A stretch of DNA of 64,000 bases, from contig NMRB01000154.1 in the NCBI GenBank assembly GCA_002633025.1, forward strand, positions 460,128 through 524,127, written 5' to 3'. Made by a program: the position numbers and the translations under genes. Source of the DNA: Notospermus geniculatus (lineage: Eukaryota; Nemertea; Pilidiophora; Heteronemertea; Lineidae). A model generated the notes under the pieces. It had not been told where the DNA came from. It saw nothing but the letters and a program-made list of their open reading frames with translations, and searched no databases. This document shows positions 12,482 to 32,847 of the stretch, piece after piece; the first letter of the stretch is position 1, and every line of letters starts with the position of its first letter.

Positions 12482-14396
12482 TACCTACTGGCAAAAATGC
12501 ATATCATATAATGATTTTGTTCTTCAAAATTTGGTTCATTGCTCAATTCTTGGTATTGGAAGTCAATTGATTGTTTTATGTTGATAAAAATGTACTTTCA
12601 ACCTTACAAAATCAAGAAAAACTTCTGCCAGAAATCTCGATGGAAGGCCATCTTGATTGCTATGTTTGGTCATTAACTTGGTTTGTGCAGTTGAAGAAAC
12701 AATATGGCGTCCATGTATCATGTAATCTCCAGTTCTAACTGAAATGATCTCCTGTGTAACTAGGCCTTGTTCGGAGAATAATTCCTCAGAAGTGTGGATT
12801 TTGGGTTGTCAGCCAAAAAATCTGGATACATGGTCATATGACATGGCAGTGAACTTTTCAGTGTGTCCTGTGATTGACCAGCTTTAGATCTAGAGGGTTC
12901 CGAGTCCTTTGATGCTGTCAAAATGAGGAAAAAATCCCTGCCAGTTGTGACGTGTTTGACACTATTTGCTCATCGTGTGACATGTCTGCACATCCTGAGA
13001 ATCTCAGGTCATTTACCGTACGGTCGTACCCAAGTGCGAGAAAGAGAGCATGAAGACCCTGGGTGCGAGGATGTTCTTCGCCCTTTGACTATGAGCAAGG
13101 GTGGAGTGATTAGAACCTTGTCAGGGCAAGACGAATTAGTGAGTGTACCTCATGAAGCCTGCTCCACTGGTGGTGGTCCCATTAGTGTGACAGTGCCATT
13201 TTGTGTACAACTCGGTCAGTGTTAGCAGTATAACTCAGTTTTGTTGGGAATGACAACTCCCGGGGACAACTCAAAGTCCATATTACATCTGAATAGGGTA
13301 CTTTGTACAACTTCACCACTAATTTGTTTTTGTGGTGTAGAGATGTCAGTAAGATGTAGTTCAGTATGGTAAATTTAGTATGCATGAACTTTAGTTGGAA
13401 GTTGGGCCCAGTCGGTCACGAGATGTGGTGGTCTTAGTATGGGGAGGTTGTGTCACACCTCCAAGGCACACATCTGTGGTGTAAAGTAGGCCTATATCAT
13501 GGTTTGATTTACATGTGATTGAATATGTAAAATAACCCTAAAAAGTTTTGCCCAATATTTTAAAATCCAAATGTATTTATGTATTGTATAAACTTGTCCA
13601 GTTGTTCATAAATCGCTGCCCCTCACTTTGTATTATGTTAAGTATTGGAATCTAATTTGAAATATTCTACTTAAAATATTCTGACGTTGAAGCTAAAAAT
13701 CACAAAGTATGGTTTTTCGTGGTTTTCTTTTTCTTTTTGAACGAAAAGATGGTTGTACGTGTATTGTCAAATTGGTTCTCAAACCAAAGTGAGGATGCTG
13801 TGCTAAAGTCGCCACCTTGTGGTCGGCGTGTGTACTAACTGAAGTGGCACGGAGTGCTGCATGTCATGGATCTTATCTTTATATTCCAAGGAAAAGTATT
13901 TTGTGAAGATGACATCATGAGGAGAACAATAAAATTATTTTTCTGTTACAAAGTATCTTGTCTTTTTCCATTAATAGTGGGATACTAATGCCTATGGTCC
14001 TCATCCTCAGGCTCAGCCAAAGGAACATTTTGATACGGCTCTTCTAGCACTGTGGTCCTCATCCCAAGGAACATTTTGATACGGCTCTTCTACCATATCG
14101 ATTGAATGAGGACCTAACTGGGCCCCAAGCCAGAGAGATCATATAAAATGCATCCTAGAGATTGTGGGGACATCTAGTGTCGGCTTTGTGTGATAAGTTG
14201 AAAAGCAGAGGGATGATGTCTCTTTGTCAGTCAACATGGTCAATGCCTAGCATTAGAATAAAGGTGTGACAGGGATCAGAGTCCCCCAGGGATCAAAGTC
14301 CAGTCTTATTGTTCAGCGAGGGGGATTATAGATGGCAATAGAGACCACGCCGACTGGAATAGGCCTATAACTTGACAACAACGGGGTAGGCCTATT
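12482..14396. other. Intergenic, no gene seen
   Basis: A 100-codon open stretch at 12923-13225 has no recognisable domain and is not called. A short near-tandem duplication with the word AAGGAACATTTTGATACGGC lies at about 13990-14095. Confidence 0.4.
13811..13825 (-). promoter_or_regulatory. CTCF-like motif
   Basis: The minus strand reads CCACAAGGTGGCGAC, matching the bilaterian CTCF core CCASNAGRKGGC. A single motif match, so low certainty. Confidence 0.3.
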
Positions 14397-14449
14397 GTTT
14401 GGCGGACTTGCATTCCTAGGACATTGATTCCTGTCACACCTGTACATTG

Positions 14450-14566
14450 GCTACCTGGCACAGCTAGGAGTCAACTTGATCACAAAGGGTGTTCTCCCAG
14501 GGTAGGCATTCACTTCGGTTGGGCTGACCCCTGCAATCACCACAAATGTGGGTAACTTGGGCTTTT
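14450..14566 (+). pseudogene. U1 snRNA pseudogene (5'- and 3'-truncated)
   Basis: CTACCTGGCACAG...GTTCTCCCAGGGTAGGC...CACTTCGGTTGGGCTGACCCCTGCAATCACC...AATGTGGG closely follows the U1 gene at 14867-15030 through stem-loops I-III. The first bases ATACTT are replaced, several bases are deleted, and the Sm site and stem-loop IV are missing. It lies about 300 bp upstream of the intact copy in the same orientation, so a local duplicate is likely. Confidence 0.85.
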
Positions 14567-14866
14567 TCTCGACAGTTCTTTTAACTGCCGCCAGGTGGCT
14601 CCCCTACGTCGGCAGTCAAATAACGCAACTTATACGTATATGACCTACATATTTTAGAAATTGGCTAAAAATTGCCTTGTGTAGTAAATACTGCAAAAAG
14701 TACCGCATTCAAACATTGACACTGGAACAAACCTGAACATTTCACCCAAGTGGCTATGCTAGGCCCTTTAGTCTATGAGTTCTAGAGCCGACAATAATGC
14801 CCTGTTGGGACCACGAGAGATGTCTTTTTTCGGCACTGCATAATTCGCCGATGCCTACAATTAAGC

Positions 14867-15030
14867 ATACTTACCTGGCACAGGAGTCAACGTTGATCAC
14901 GAAGAACGTTCTCCCAGGGCGAGGCCTTTCCATTGCACTTCGGTTGGGCTGACCCCTGCGATCACCCCAAATGTGGGTGACTCGGGTGCAGCATTTATGG
15001 TAGTGGGGGACTGCGTACGCGCTCTCCCCT
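14867..15030 (+). ncRNA. RNU1: U1 spliceosomal snRNA
   Basis: A 164-nt sequence with the features of U1. The 5' end is ATACTTACCTG, which pairs with 5' splice sites. Stem-loop I is followed by the conserved TTCTCCCAGGGCGAGGC. Stem-loop II has TTGCACTTCGGTTGGGCTGA, then CCCCTGCGATCACCCCAAAT. The Sm site ATTTATGG is at 14993-15000, and the terminal stem-loop GGGGGACTGCGTACGCGC ends in TCTCCCCT. The length equals the usual 164 nt. Downstream AAAACAAAGAACA could serve as a 3' box. It would base-pair with the GTRAGT donors used by the neighbouring genes. Every diagnostic part is present, so it may be functional; animal genomes also hold many U1 pseudogenes. Confidence 0.93.
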
Positions 15031-15119
15031 TAACAATCAAAACAAAGAACAAAATTAATCAAGTAGGCACTTTTTTAAACCACATGCCTAAAGAAAGAGA
15101 AACCACAAAAATCGACGCA

Positions 15120-15275
15120 CAGAATGTCAACTTCCAAATTTTCGGCCCCAACCGGGGTCTTCCTCAGGCACTTTCTAGTACAAGACTCCAGAAAAGACTG
15201 AGCTGAATCCCAAAATAGATCTGAAGTATCCTGTGCACCAAACAGGCCAAGCCCCATTGGTTGCTGGACCTTATT
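15120..15275. repeat. Dispersed repeat, copy 2 (CCCCAACCGGGGTC family)
   Basis: Second copy of the 4835-5030 repeat. It shares the ACCGGGGTCTT hairpin, GAAAAGACTGAGCTGAATCC and CCAAGCCCCATTGGTTGCTGG. It begins about 90 bp after the U1 gene. Confidence 0.6.
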
Positions 15276-15584
15276 TACAAAGACGAGTGTAATTATGATT
15301 AGTGGAAGCTTGATTTATAGGCTGAAAGAAAAGAGTTTTATAAATTTGGCGTGGGCAATTTATAATGAGCTAACGAACGTACATGTATGACAGGAAGATA
15401 ACATATGACAGGTAAAAATGAAATGAACAGATGAAGAGCGAGTAAAAATTGTGCAATGAAGGAAATTAGGAATGAAGATAATTAGATCTACACAATAAAC
15501 AGAGTAGATAGAAGAAAGACTAGGTGAACGGCAACAGCAATCATGATCATTCCAACGAACCTTACAATAGCGCGGAGCGGGCTA

Positions 15585-15641
15585 TCGTTTGGCGGATCTA
15601 CATTCCTAGGACGCTGATTCCTGTAACACCTGTCCGGTGTG
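15585..15641. repeat. Short repeat shared with the U1 pseudogene flank
   Basis: TTGGCGGATCTACATTCCTA followed by GGACGCTGATTCCTGTAACACC closely matches 14397-14447, immediately upstream of the U1 pseudogene. This suggests the U1 region and this stretch belong to one duplicated block. Confidence 0.6.
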
Positions 15642-15989
15642 ATGACGTCATCAACTTCTGCTTTCCCCTTCGGACATGTCGGGCGATGTCTGGCAGATTT
15701 ACCAAATCGCCAGGGGCAAGCATGGCAACACTGGGCAAGGAGCACATAGGCCTGTGTCATGCATGTCTTCACGTTTTGGTTATGCATTTTTCAAATCATG
15801 AATTGACTTGTTCAAAAAATTGACTTATGAAGGAAAAGAATGACCTAGCCTAATCACTCTGTGCCATCTCGGGAGCCCCATCTCGAATCAGTGTGATTGG
15901 AAGAAAAGCTGTGACTTGCAGCAGGTGAGTTTTCCAATCCAAGTCAAACAGGCATGCAGGTGACTTGTGCACCGGGCTTGTGCTAATGT

Positions 15990-17395
15990 GCATTATAGTC
16001 CATGGGCTAGGGGGGTTCCCGTGTGCATAAGATGTACCCTAAGTTACTCTACTGTTTCTGAGAGGGGAGTATCCATATTATAAGAAAATCTTGGGTAGAC
16101 TTCTCAAAGCCGGCAACAAGTGAGAAAGTGACCCTTAAAGTTAGGGTAGGGTAGTTTCGGGTAATATCACGGGTATAGTGACGACCTTCCCAGAAATCCA
16201 GCTCTGCAGGCATTCTGCGCCATGACACACATTCCCTCTTCCGGTCGGCGGATGAATATCGATGAGAACTACTTTTTACAACAACTTCGGCTAGTAAAAT
16301 CGCGCTTACAATAAATAAATTATCGATGATTTACAACCGTTTTGAAGAGTAGTGTAGTATCACGGAATTTCGGCTATCTTCGTGGGTTTGGAGTTTAACA
16401 TCGCGGGAACTGGCATTCGTCGTTGATGCGGTAAGTATCGCGGATGAAGTCGGGGTGAATCGCGGATTGTCGCCATACATCGCGGACCAAAGTGTGTACA
16501 GGACCAGATGGAGAAAACAGCTGCAATACAGCCCTGATTACTGTTGGTGCACATTAGGAAGTCAATAAACAACACAAACAAATAAGTTGCCAAGTAAATA
16601 CAGGCAAAGTACAAAAACAGGTCGCCGATCTCATCCACGATGTTAGCGGAATCACCCCCACGATCTTTGCCGAATCATCTACGAAGAAAAACCGAGGCCG
16701 CAAATGAATTTCACGCCTGCTACGGCTCTGAGACGGCTAAATATCGAAGGCAAAATACAAGATGAAGCATTGATATCAAGTTGGGATTTTCATTTCTATG
16801 GAATCCTGAGATTTGGGACTATAACCATGCGTGGTGCTTTCGTGTTTTCGACTGCTGAGATTTGAAGATTGAGCTGGATTGTACCGACCCCCCAAATCAG
16901 GCTTGCCGAGGCCATGTGACAATGATTGATGTATGCAAATAGATGTACGTCATCAAAATATGAGGACAGGGTACATACGTCATCGGTTTGTGGGCAGGCT
17001 CCCGAGAAAATGCAAGATATAAGAATTCCGCGATATTACCCATACCCGCGATAATACCCGAAACTACCCTATATGACATGTATGAGCAGGTTAGAGACAG
17101 ACGCTGGATTTAGCGACNGAAGTACACTCACAGACCTACATTTTGACACCAATATTGATATGATCTGATGACATCATATTTTTGACCCCTTTTTATTTCC
17201 AGTACCCTAACTTTAGGGGTCTCTTTTTCACTTGCTGCCGGGTTTGAGAAAGTCTACCCAAGATTTTCTTACAGTACCGGGATTCGAACCCACGCCTCCA
17301 CAAGATTTTCTTACAATATTGATACTCCCCTCTCAGAAACAGTAGAGTAACTTAGGGTACATCTTATGCACACGGGAACCCCCCTAGCCCATGCA
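15990..17395. mobile_element. 1.4-kb foldback element with nested arms
   Basis: The left arm (about 15990-16178) and right arm (about 17029-17395) are inverted repeats. Shared text includes CTAGGGGGGTTCCCGTGTGC, ACTGTTTCTGAGAGGGGAGT and, nearer the centre, GGGTAGTTTCGGGTAAT. The right arm carries an extra 40-bp insert with a tRNA B-box-like phrase. The centre has repeated ATCGCGGA words and an N at 17118 and shows no transposase. Probably a non-autonomous DNA transposon. Confidence 0.75.
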
Positions 17396-17518
17396 TTACA
17401 TGTGGTGACGCCATGGCGGCAGCGCCGCGCGCGGCAAAAAGACATGAAAGAGTTTCTCATCCACTCATGCATGTCATGCACATGAGTTCGTCTCAAACTG
17501 CAAACCAGCTAAATAAAG

Positions 17519-17664
17519 ATTAGAATCCCCGATCGGAAGTGACGTTACTCCATCCATGGCACACATGCACACAAACACAATAGAAATCATCCTATTGTAG
17601 CTACAATGCGGCTTATTCCGTCAATCGATGACCTTTTTTTGGACACTGATCGGGGATTCTAAAC
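17519..17664. mobile_element. MITE (TTAGAATCCCCGATC termini)
   Basis: Inverted termini AGAATCCCCGATC at 17523 and GATCGGGGATTCT at 17648 enclose about 145 bp. It lies just upstream of the zinc-finger locus coding exon, possibly in its 5' intron or promoter. Confidence 0.6.
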
Positions 17665-17789
17665 TCGTTCCGCGAATGTACAGTCACGCTTTACCGTGAT
17701 GGCGTAGACTGTTTAGTTACAAACTACAACAACACATTCTCATGTTGCTCCTTTTTGCTTCAGGTTTACATTTTTAACCAGTTAACTTG

Positions 17790-27118
<9,329 letters not shown>

Positions 27119-27274
27119 ATGCCAGTCTGTCAGAAGCTATTCCATGATGGTTCAAACAGAAATGCCCAATAGCAATTGTTCACAGATGTCATCAACTGAA
27201 CATGCGGCCTTTCGAGTTCCATGCAATTTTAAAGTAAGATTCCAGTGAGCTGAGAGCGGTCAAGAACCCATAAG

Positions 27275-27825
27275 CCGTGTTCTCACCTAAATCTGTTCTG
27301 GATCGCATTCCCCAAAGCGACCTGCGGAAAACGCTTCAGCATTGATCGATTTGCGAGTGAGCATTCACACACGCCATTAAGAGCGTTTTGAGATTGTGCC
27401 AAAATCGATTCAGCTTGTTCATACTCGAAGCGTTTTGTGCGATTCAGCACCACCTATGATCAGATAGCACATTGTCGCAGAGGAGACGATCACCATTACA
27501 ACCATTTTGTGAAAACAGTCAGGAATTTTGTGACGAAGATGCAAAAACTGCATCCCTTACATTGTAAAACAACCTGCTTTTCAGCAGTCCAGTGGCTAAA
27601 AAGGGAAGCTACCTGCGCATTCAGGCAATTGCCTCGGTCCATTCAGATGCCAGTGTCAAAGCGATTTGGGTACAGCGTTTCAGCTGAAACGATTCCAAAA
27701 CGCTTTCCAATGTGGTTTGGATATGGCGATTTGAAAACGGTTTGAGTGCGAATGGCTGAATCGCTTTGGCCGTGCTGAACTCCAAATCGTTTTAGGCGTT
27801 TAGTGTGAACGCAGCTATAGCCATC
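27275..27825. mobile_element. Possible hAT-like MITE (GTTCACACT ends)
   Basis: The left edge AGCCGTGTTCTCACCTAAAT and the right edge TTTAGTGTGAACGCAGCTAT are loosely inverted. The interior is rich in AAGCG, CGTTTT and GCGATT words. Non-coding; class uncertain. Confidence 0.4.
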
Positions 27826-28432
27826 CCATAGACATCCCATTCCCTGGTTCTCAAGTGTAGGTCAGCACATCTCATTGCCAGAGCAGGCCTGCACTGATTA
27901 GCACCACATGTGGTTTCTTTTGATATGCCACTCTCAACTCGCTGGAATCTGACTTTAAACTGAAATTTCACCCGAAGACAGACTTTAGCAGGTCTGATTT
28001 CAAAAAAACTTCAATCGTTAAAAAAAACGTCATTTGAAAATGACCTGTCCAAATGCAATCTCTATCACCTTATCTACATACCTTAACTGAATTTCAAGCT
28101 CTGCAGGCATTTGTGGCGCCGAAAATGGCATATAATGCATGTAGTGGGGCATGTAGGCATGGGGATGGCAGGCCTGCCATTACGCCTGTCGAGGTAAATT
28201 TCGGTCTAAAATTGCCTGTAAAATCTTTAAACGTGAATATGACATAGAGAATTCTTGCTTTTTAAAAATTGACAAAAATTGTATAAGTTTACGGTGATGA
28301 GAAGTTTCCGTCCCCTCCACGCAGGCATTTTCTGCCAAAACAAATATTGTGTTTTATACAGTCATTGCACAGTTTGGTGTGACAAAGTGATGTGCACGTA
28401 TCAACCATGGTACCACGTGACGGCCCAATCTG

Positions 28433-28750
28433 ATCACAGCAATTCTGTTTTTAGCCCACTTGTCCGCTAGGCCCAGCTGGGCTTAAATGCTGTGGTTGGG
28501 GTCATTGAGTGGTGGTCTGTCGTGCGTACTTAGGCTACGGCAGTAGGTCCTTAAACTTTTGGATTGTTAGCACTCTAGCACCTTTATTTTTTGACGAATC
28601 GTTTTGGTCTTTTGTGGGTGTATATATTTGGCCTATGATCTAGGTCGAGTTTGATTTTGTGCATGATTGGATTCCTATTTTGCCCTCCAGGGGCGTTTTT
28701 GTGAAAAATGCCAAAGGGCCATATTTTGATCATTGTAGTTTGAACTATTC
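28433..28750. repeat. 300-bp dispersed repeat, copy 1
   Basis: ATCACAGCAATTCTGTTTTT, GGTTGGGGTCATTGAGT and GCATGATTGGATTCCTATTT recur at 32453-32777 with good identity. It begins with a hairpin-like GCCCACTTGTCC...GGGC terminus. Non-coding. Confidence 0.85.
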
Positions 28751-28991
28751 GCATGTGCCTTTCATGAACACTCTTTGACAGTCATTCTTTGAAAAAAACA
28801 AGACATACGTAAATTCTTATTAGATTTCCTGAGGCCATTATTACATCTGATAAGTATACATGACATAGCACCTGGGTTTTTGATTTGACCTAATTTTCAG
28901 GGTCACAGAGTTCAAAGTTCGAAATTTCTCTGTTTGGCGCACGTTTCTTGGCTATTTGTCCTGGATTGTTCACATTAGGTGTGATGATGTA

Positions 28992-29906
28992 CAGTCATGG
29001 ACATTAGTTTATCTACACCTGGTACTTTGAATATTTGAAAAACTACTGGACCAATTTAAACACGGTTTGTTGCATATGAAAGTACATCTTGTTGGTCACA
29101 TTTCTTCATCAAAATTTTCGAAATTTGAAAATATCGTAATTATGTAATAGGTCATCAGAAAAAAACACTAAAAGTCAAACTTCGTATCATGTAATATTTT
29201 TGTGATTTTTGTTGCAGATGTGATAGAGTGGAGCTTTCTAAGGATTTTGGGCTTTGTTTCATCAAAATATGTTGAGTGGTTACTGAGATATTTGAGATTA
29301 TCAAAATTTTGATATTTTGAGATTTTCGTGTTTTGTAGGATATTTTGATGCCATTAGATAAAGCTAACGTCAGAATGTGGATTTACAAAATTTTGGAACT
29401 TTTTGCCTTAACTGGGCAGAAATATAGCGTATTTTTCAAAGTATCAAAATATTGATATTTTGAAAAATATGCTTAACTGCTAACTAGTTTCCGCTAAACG
29501 TTCCAAAACTTCATACTTCTTGGTTTTCAGGTGAGCTCTGTCTACTGATATCAAAATTTTGTGAAAATTTGAAAAATCTCAAATTATCGAAATCTTGACA
29601 ATCTCAAATATCTCAGCAACCACTCAACAGATTTCGATGGAACAAAGTCCATGATCCTTAGAAAGTTCCACTCTATCAGAACTGCAACAAAAATCGCAAA
29701 AAAATTACATAACAAAAATGTTGATTTTTAGGATTTTTTCTGATGGGCTATTACGTAATTAAGATATTCCCAAATTTCCAAAATTTTGATGCAGAAATAT
29801 GACCAACAAGATGTACTTTCATATGGAACAAACCGTGTTAAAATTGGCCCAGTTGTATTTGAAATATTCAAAGTATCAGATGTAGATAAACTAATGTCCA
29901 TGATTG
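28992..29906. mobile_element. 915-bp foldback element, Tc1/mariner-like ends
   Basis: The whole element is an imperfect palindrome with about 450-bp arms meeting near 29450 (AGTATCAAAATATTGATATT). The ends are CAGTCATGGACATTAGTTTA and inverted CAATCATGGACATTAGTTTA, each flanked by TA, as expected for Tc1/mariner. There is no transposase frame. A transcript would form a long hairpin. Confidence 0.85.
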
Positions 29907-30948
29907 TACATGTACCTTGGTACCATCTGTGTCTAAAGTGAATTTCTCAGACAAATTTTTTCGTTCAAAGTTCGTTTTGGACAAGATGTTTCAGTGAATT
30001 CCAAACCTTTGTATTTTGGAGACGGTCCCTAATGGGTGGCATCCACAAGAGCGCCGACAAGATTAGGAAGGATTGCAGAAGCTAATTGTGCCATTTCGGT
30101 ATTCTTCCCGCGTCAATGACTATTGGGCATTTTGCCCTCTCCTGAAAGAGCAGAAACGCCAGGAAATGTTTAAGAATGATGAAGACAGTGCACAGAATCC
30201 TTCAAGAATATGCGAAAGGTTGCTGAATGAATGCGGATTTACTAAATTTGCATTCTGCGTCTTGTCTGCGCCCTAGTGGATGCCAAGTTTAAAGCAAATT
30301 GTTCATGATCACGCGTTTTACACTCAGTGCAAAAAAGTTGTAGATCAATATCGTTCTAATAAATCAGGCTGTTGTTTATTTCATGTGCAGAGAAAAGGTG
30401 AAATTGTTTGTCCTTCATTTTGAAATGCTCTTTAAAAAACCGTTTAAATGCTCTGTGTCATTGACTGACAATACAATCAGATCATAAAAATACTTTTTGG
30501 TGAATTCAGCTTTATCTTATCTGTACTGATCCTCCAACATTCACCGTGAGAGTCACTAGTTTCACTTAACCATGGAGACCTATTACAGAGGTGAGCACAA
30601 TGTTCCTGGACATTTCATTGGTAACCATGTTTGATTTGAGGTCTTGCCTTTTCTGGTGTCTTGATCCTGGTCAGTTTCATCACTCTGCTAGATCACGGTC
30701 CCTCTTTCCTCACGTTCACCTTCACATCTGACATGTCTGATCTTCCATCTGCGCTCAAGAACTTAGATATTCTTCACAGAACAATATTTTTCTTTTTAAG
30801 GTGACACTTGAGAACCTACGGGGTGCCATGGTTGCTTACAGAGAGTAGGTGTCTCTGAAGTAGCTGAAGCTCCGCTTCTATATCAACTCCAGATATGTGT
30901 GTGACCTTGCAATAGACGTATTATGACCATTCTTTTTTCTAATTTCAG

Positions 30949-32050
<1,102 letters not shown>

Positions 32051-32452
32051 AGTCTGTCAGAAGCTATTCCGTGATGGTTCAAACAGAAATTCCCATATAG
32101 CAATTGTTCCTGCAGGTGTCATCAACTGAAAATGCGGCCTTTCGACTTCCATGCAATTTTGGACTGAATTTTTCTTGTTAGAAATTGAGATGTGCAAGTG
32201 TGACATCAGGTTTTTGAGCGACTTGCTTGAATCTCGAGAAAAACGAAGCCGTGGATGAGGGAAGCTGGTTTAATTTTGTGCATTTTCAGGTTTTCTTTGA
32301 TATGAGGAATGATTTCTTTGTCTTAGATCGAATTATAGAACAGTGTTTGTCTTGATGCTTTTCACCCATCAACAACTTCGGGTATCCGAAATGAATGTTT
32401 TCACTGGAAGTTCACGAAATTTCTGAAAATCCTGGCTAAATCATGTCACGGC

Positions 32453-32777
32453 ATCACAGCAATTCTGTTTTTAGCCCGCATGGCCGCAAGGCCCAGCAGG
32501 GCTTAAATGCTGTGGTTGGGGTCATTGAGTTGTGGTCTGTCGTGCGTACTTACGGCGGTAGGTCCTTAAACTTTTGAATTGTTAGCACTCTAGCGCCTTT
32601 ATTTTTTGACGAATCGTTTTGGTCTTTGGTGGGTGTATATATTTGGCCTACGATCTTGCCAAGATCGGGGTCGAGTTCAATTTTGTGCATGATTGGATTC
32701 CTATTTTGGCATCCAGGGGGCGTTTTGTGAAAAATGCCAAAGGGCCATATTTTGATAACACATGTAGGTTTGAACTA
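32453..32777. repeat. 300-bp dispersed repeat, copy 2
   Basis: Second copy of 28433-28750, lying between the last zinc-finger array and the 3' end of ENDOU. Confidence 0.85.
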
Positions 32778-32819
32778 TCAAATTGAAAGTTTGTACACAT
32801 GAATAACAAATATAGATAT

Positions 32820-32825
32820 TTTATT
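32820..32825 (-). terminator. ENDOU polyadenylation signal
   Basis: AATAAA on the minus strand, about 22 nt after the ENDOU stop codon. Confidence 0.6.
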
Positions 32826-32847
32826 AGATCAACAATTCCTGCTCTCT

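Noticed and set aside
12923-13225. 100-codon open frame
   Set aside because: No recognisable domain, no splice or promoter context, composition like flanking non-coding DNA.
16360-16638. Minus-strand frame with hydrophobic stretches
   Set aside because: Inside the foldback element; no transposase motif and the GC-rich repeat words explain the frame.
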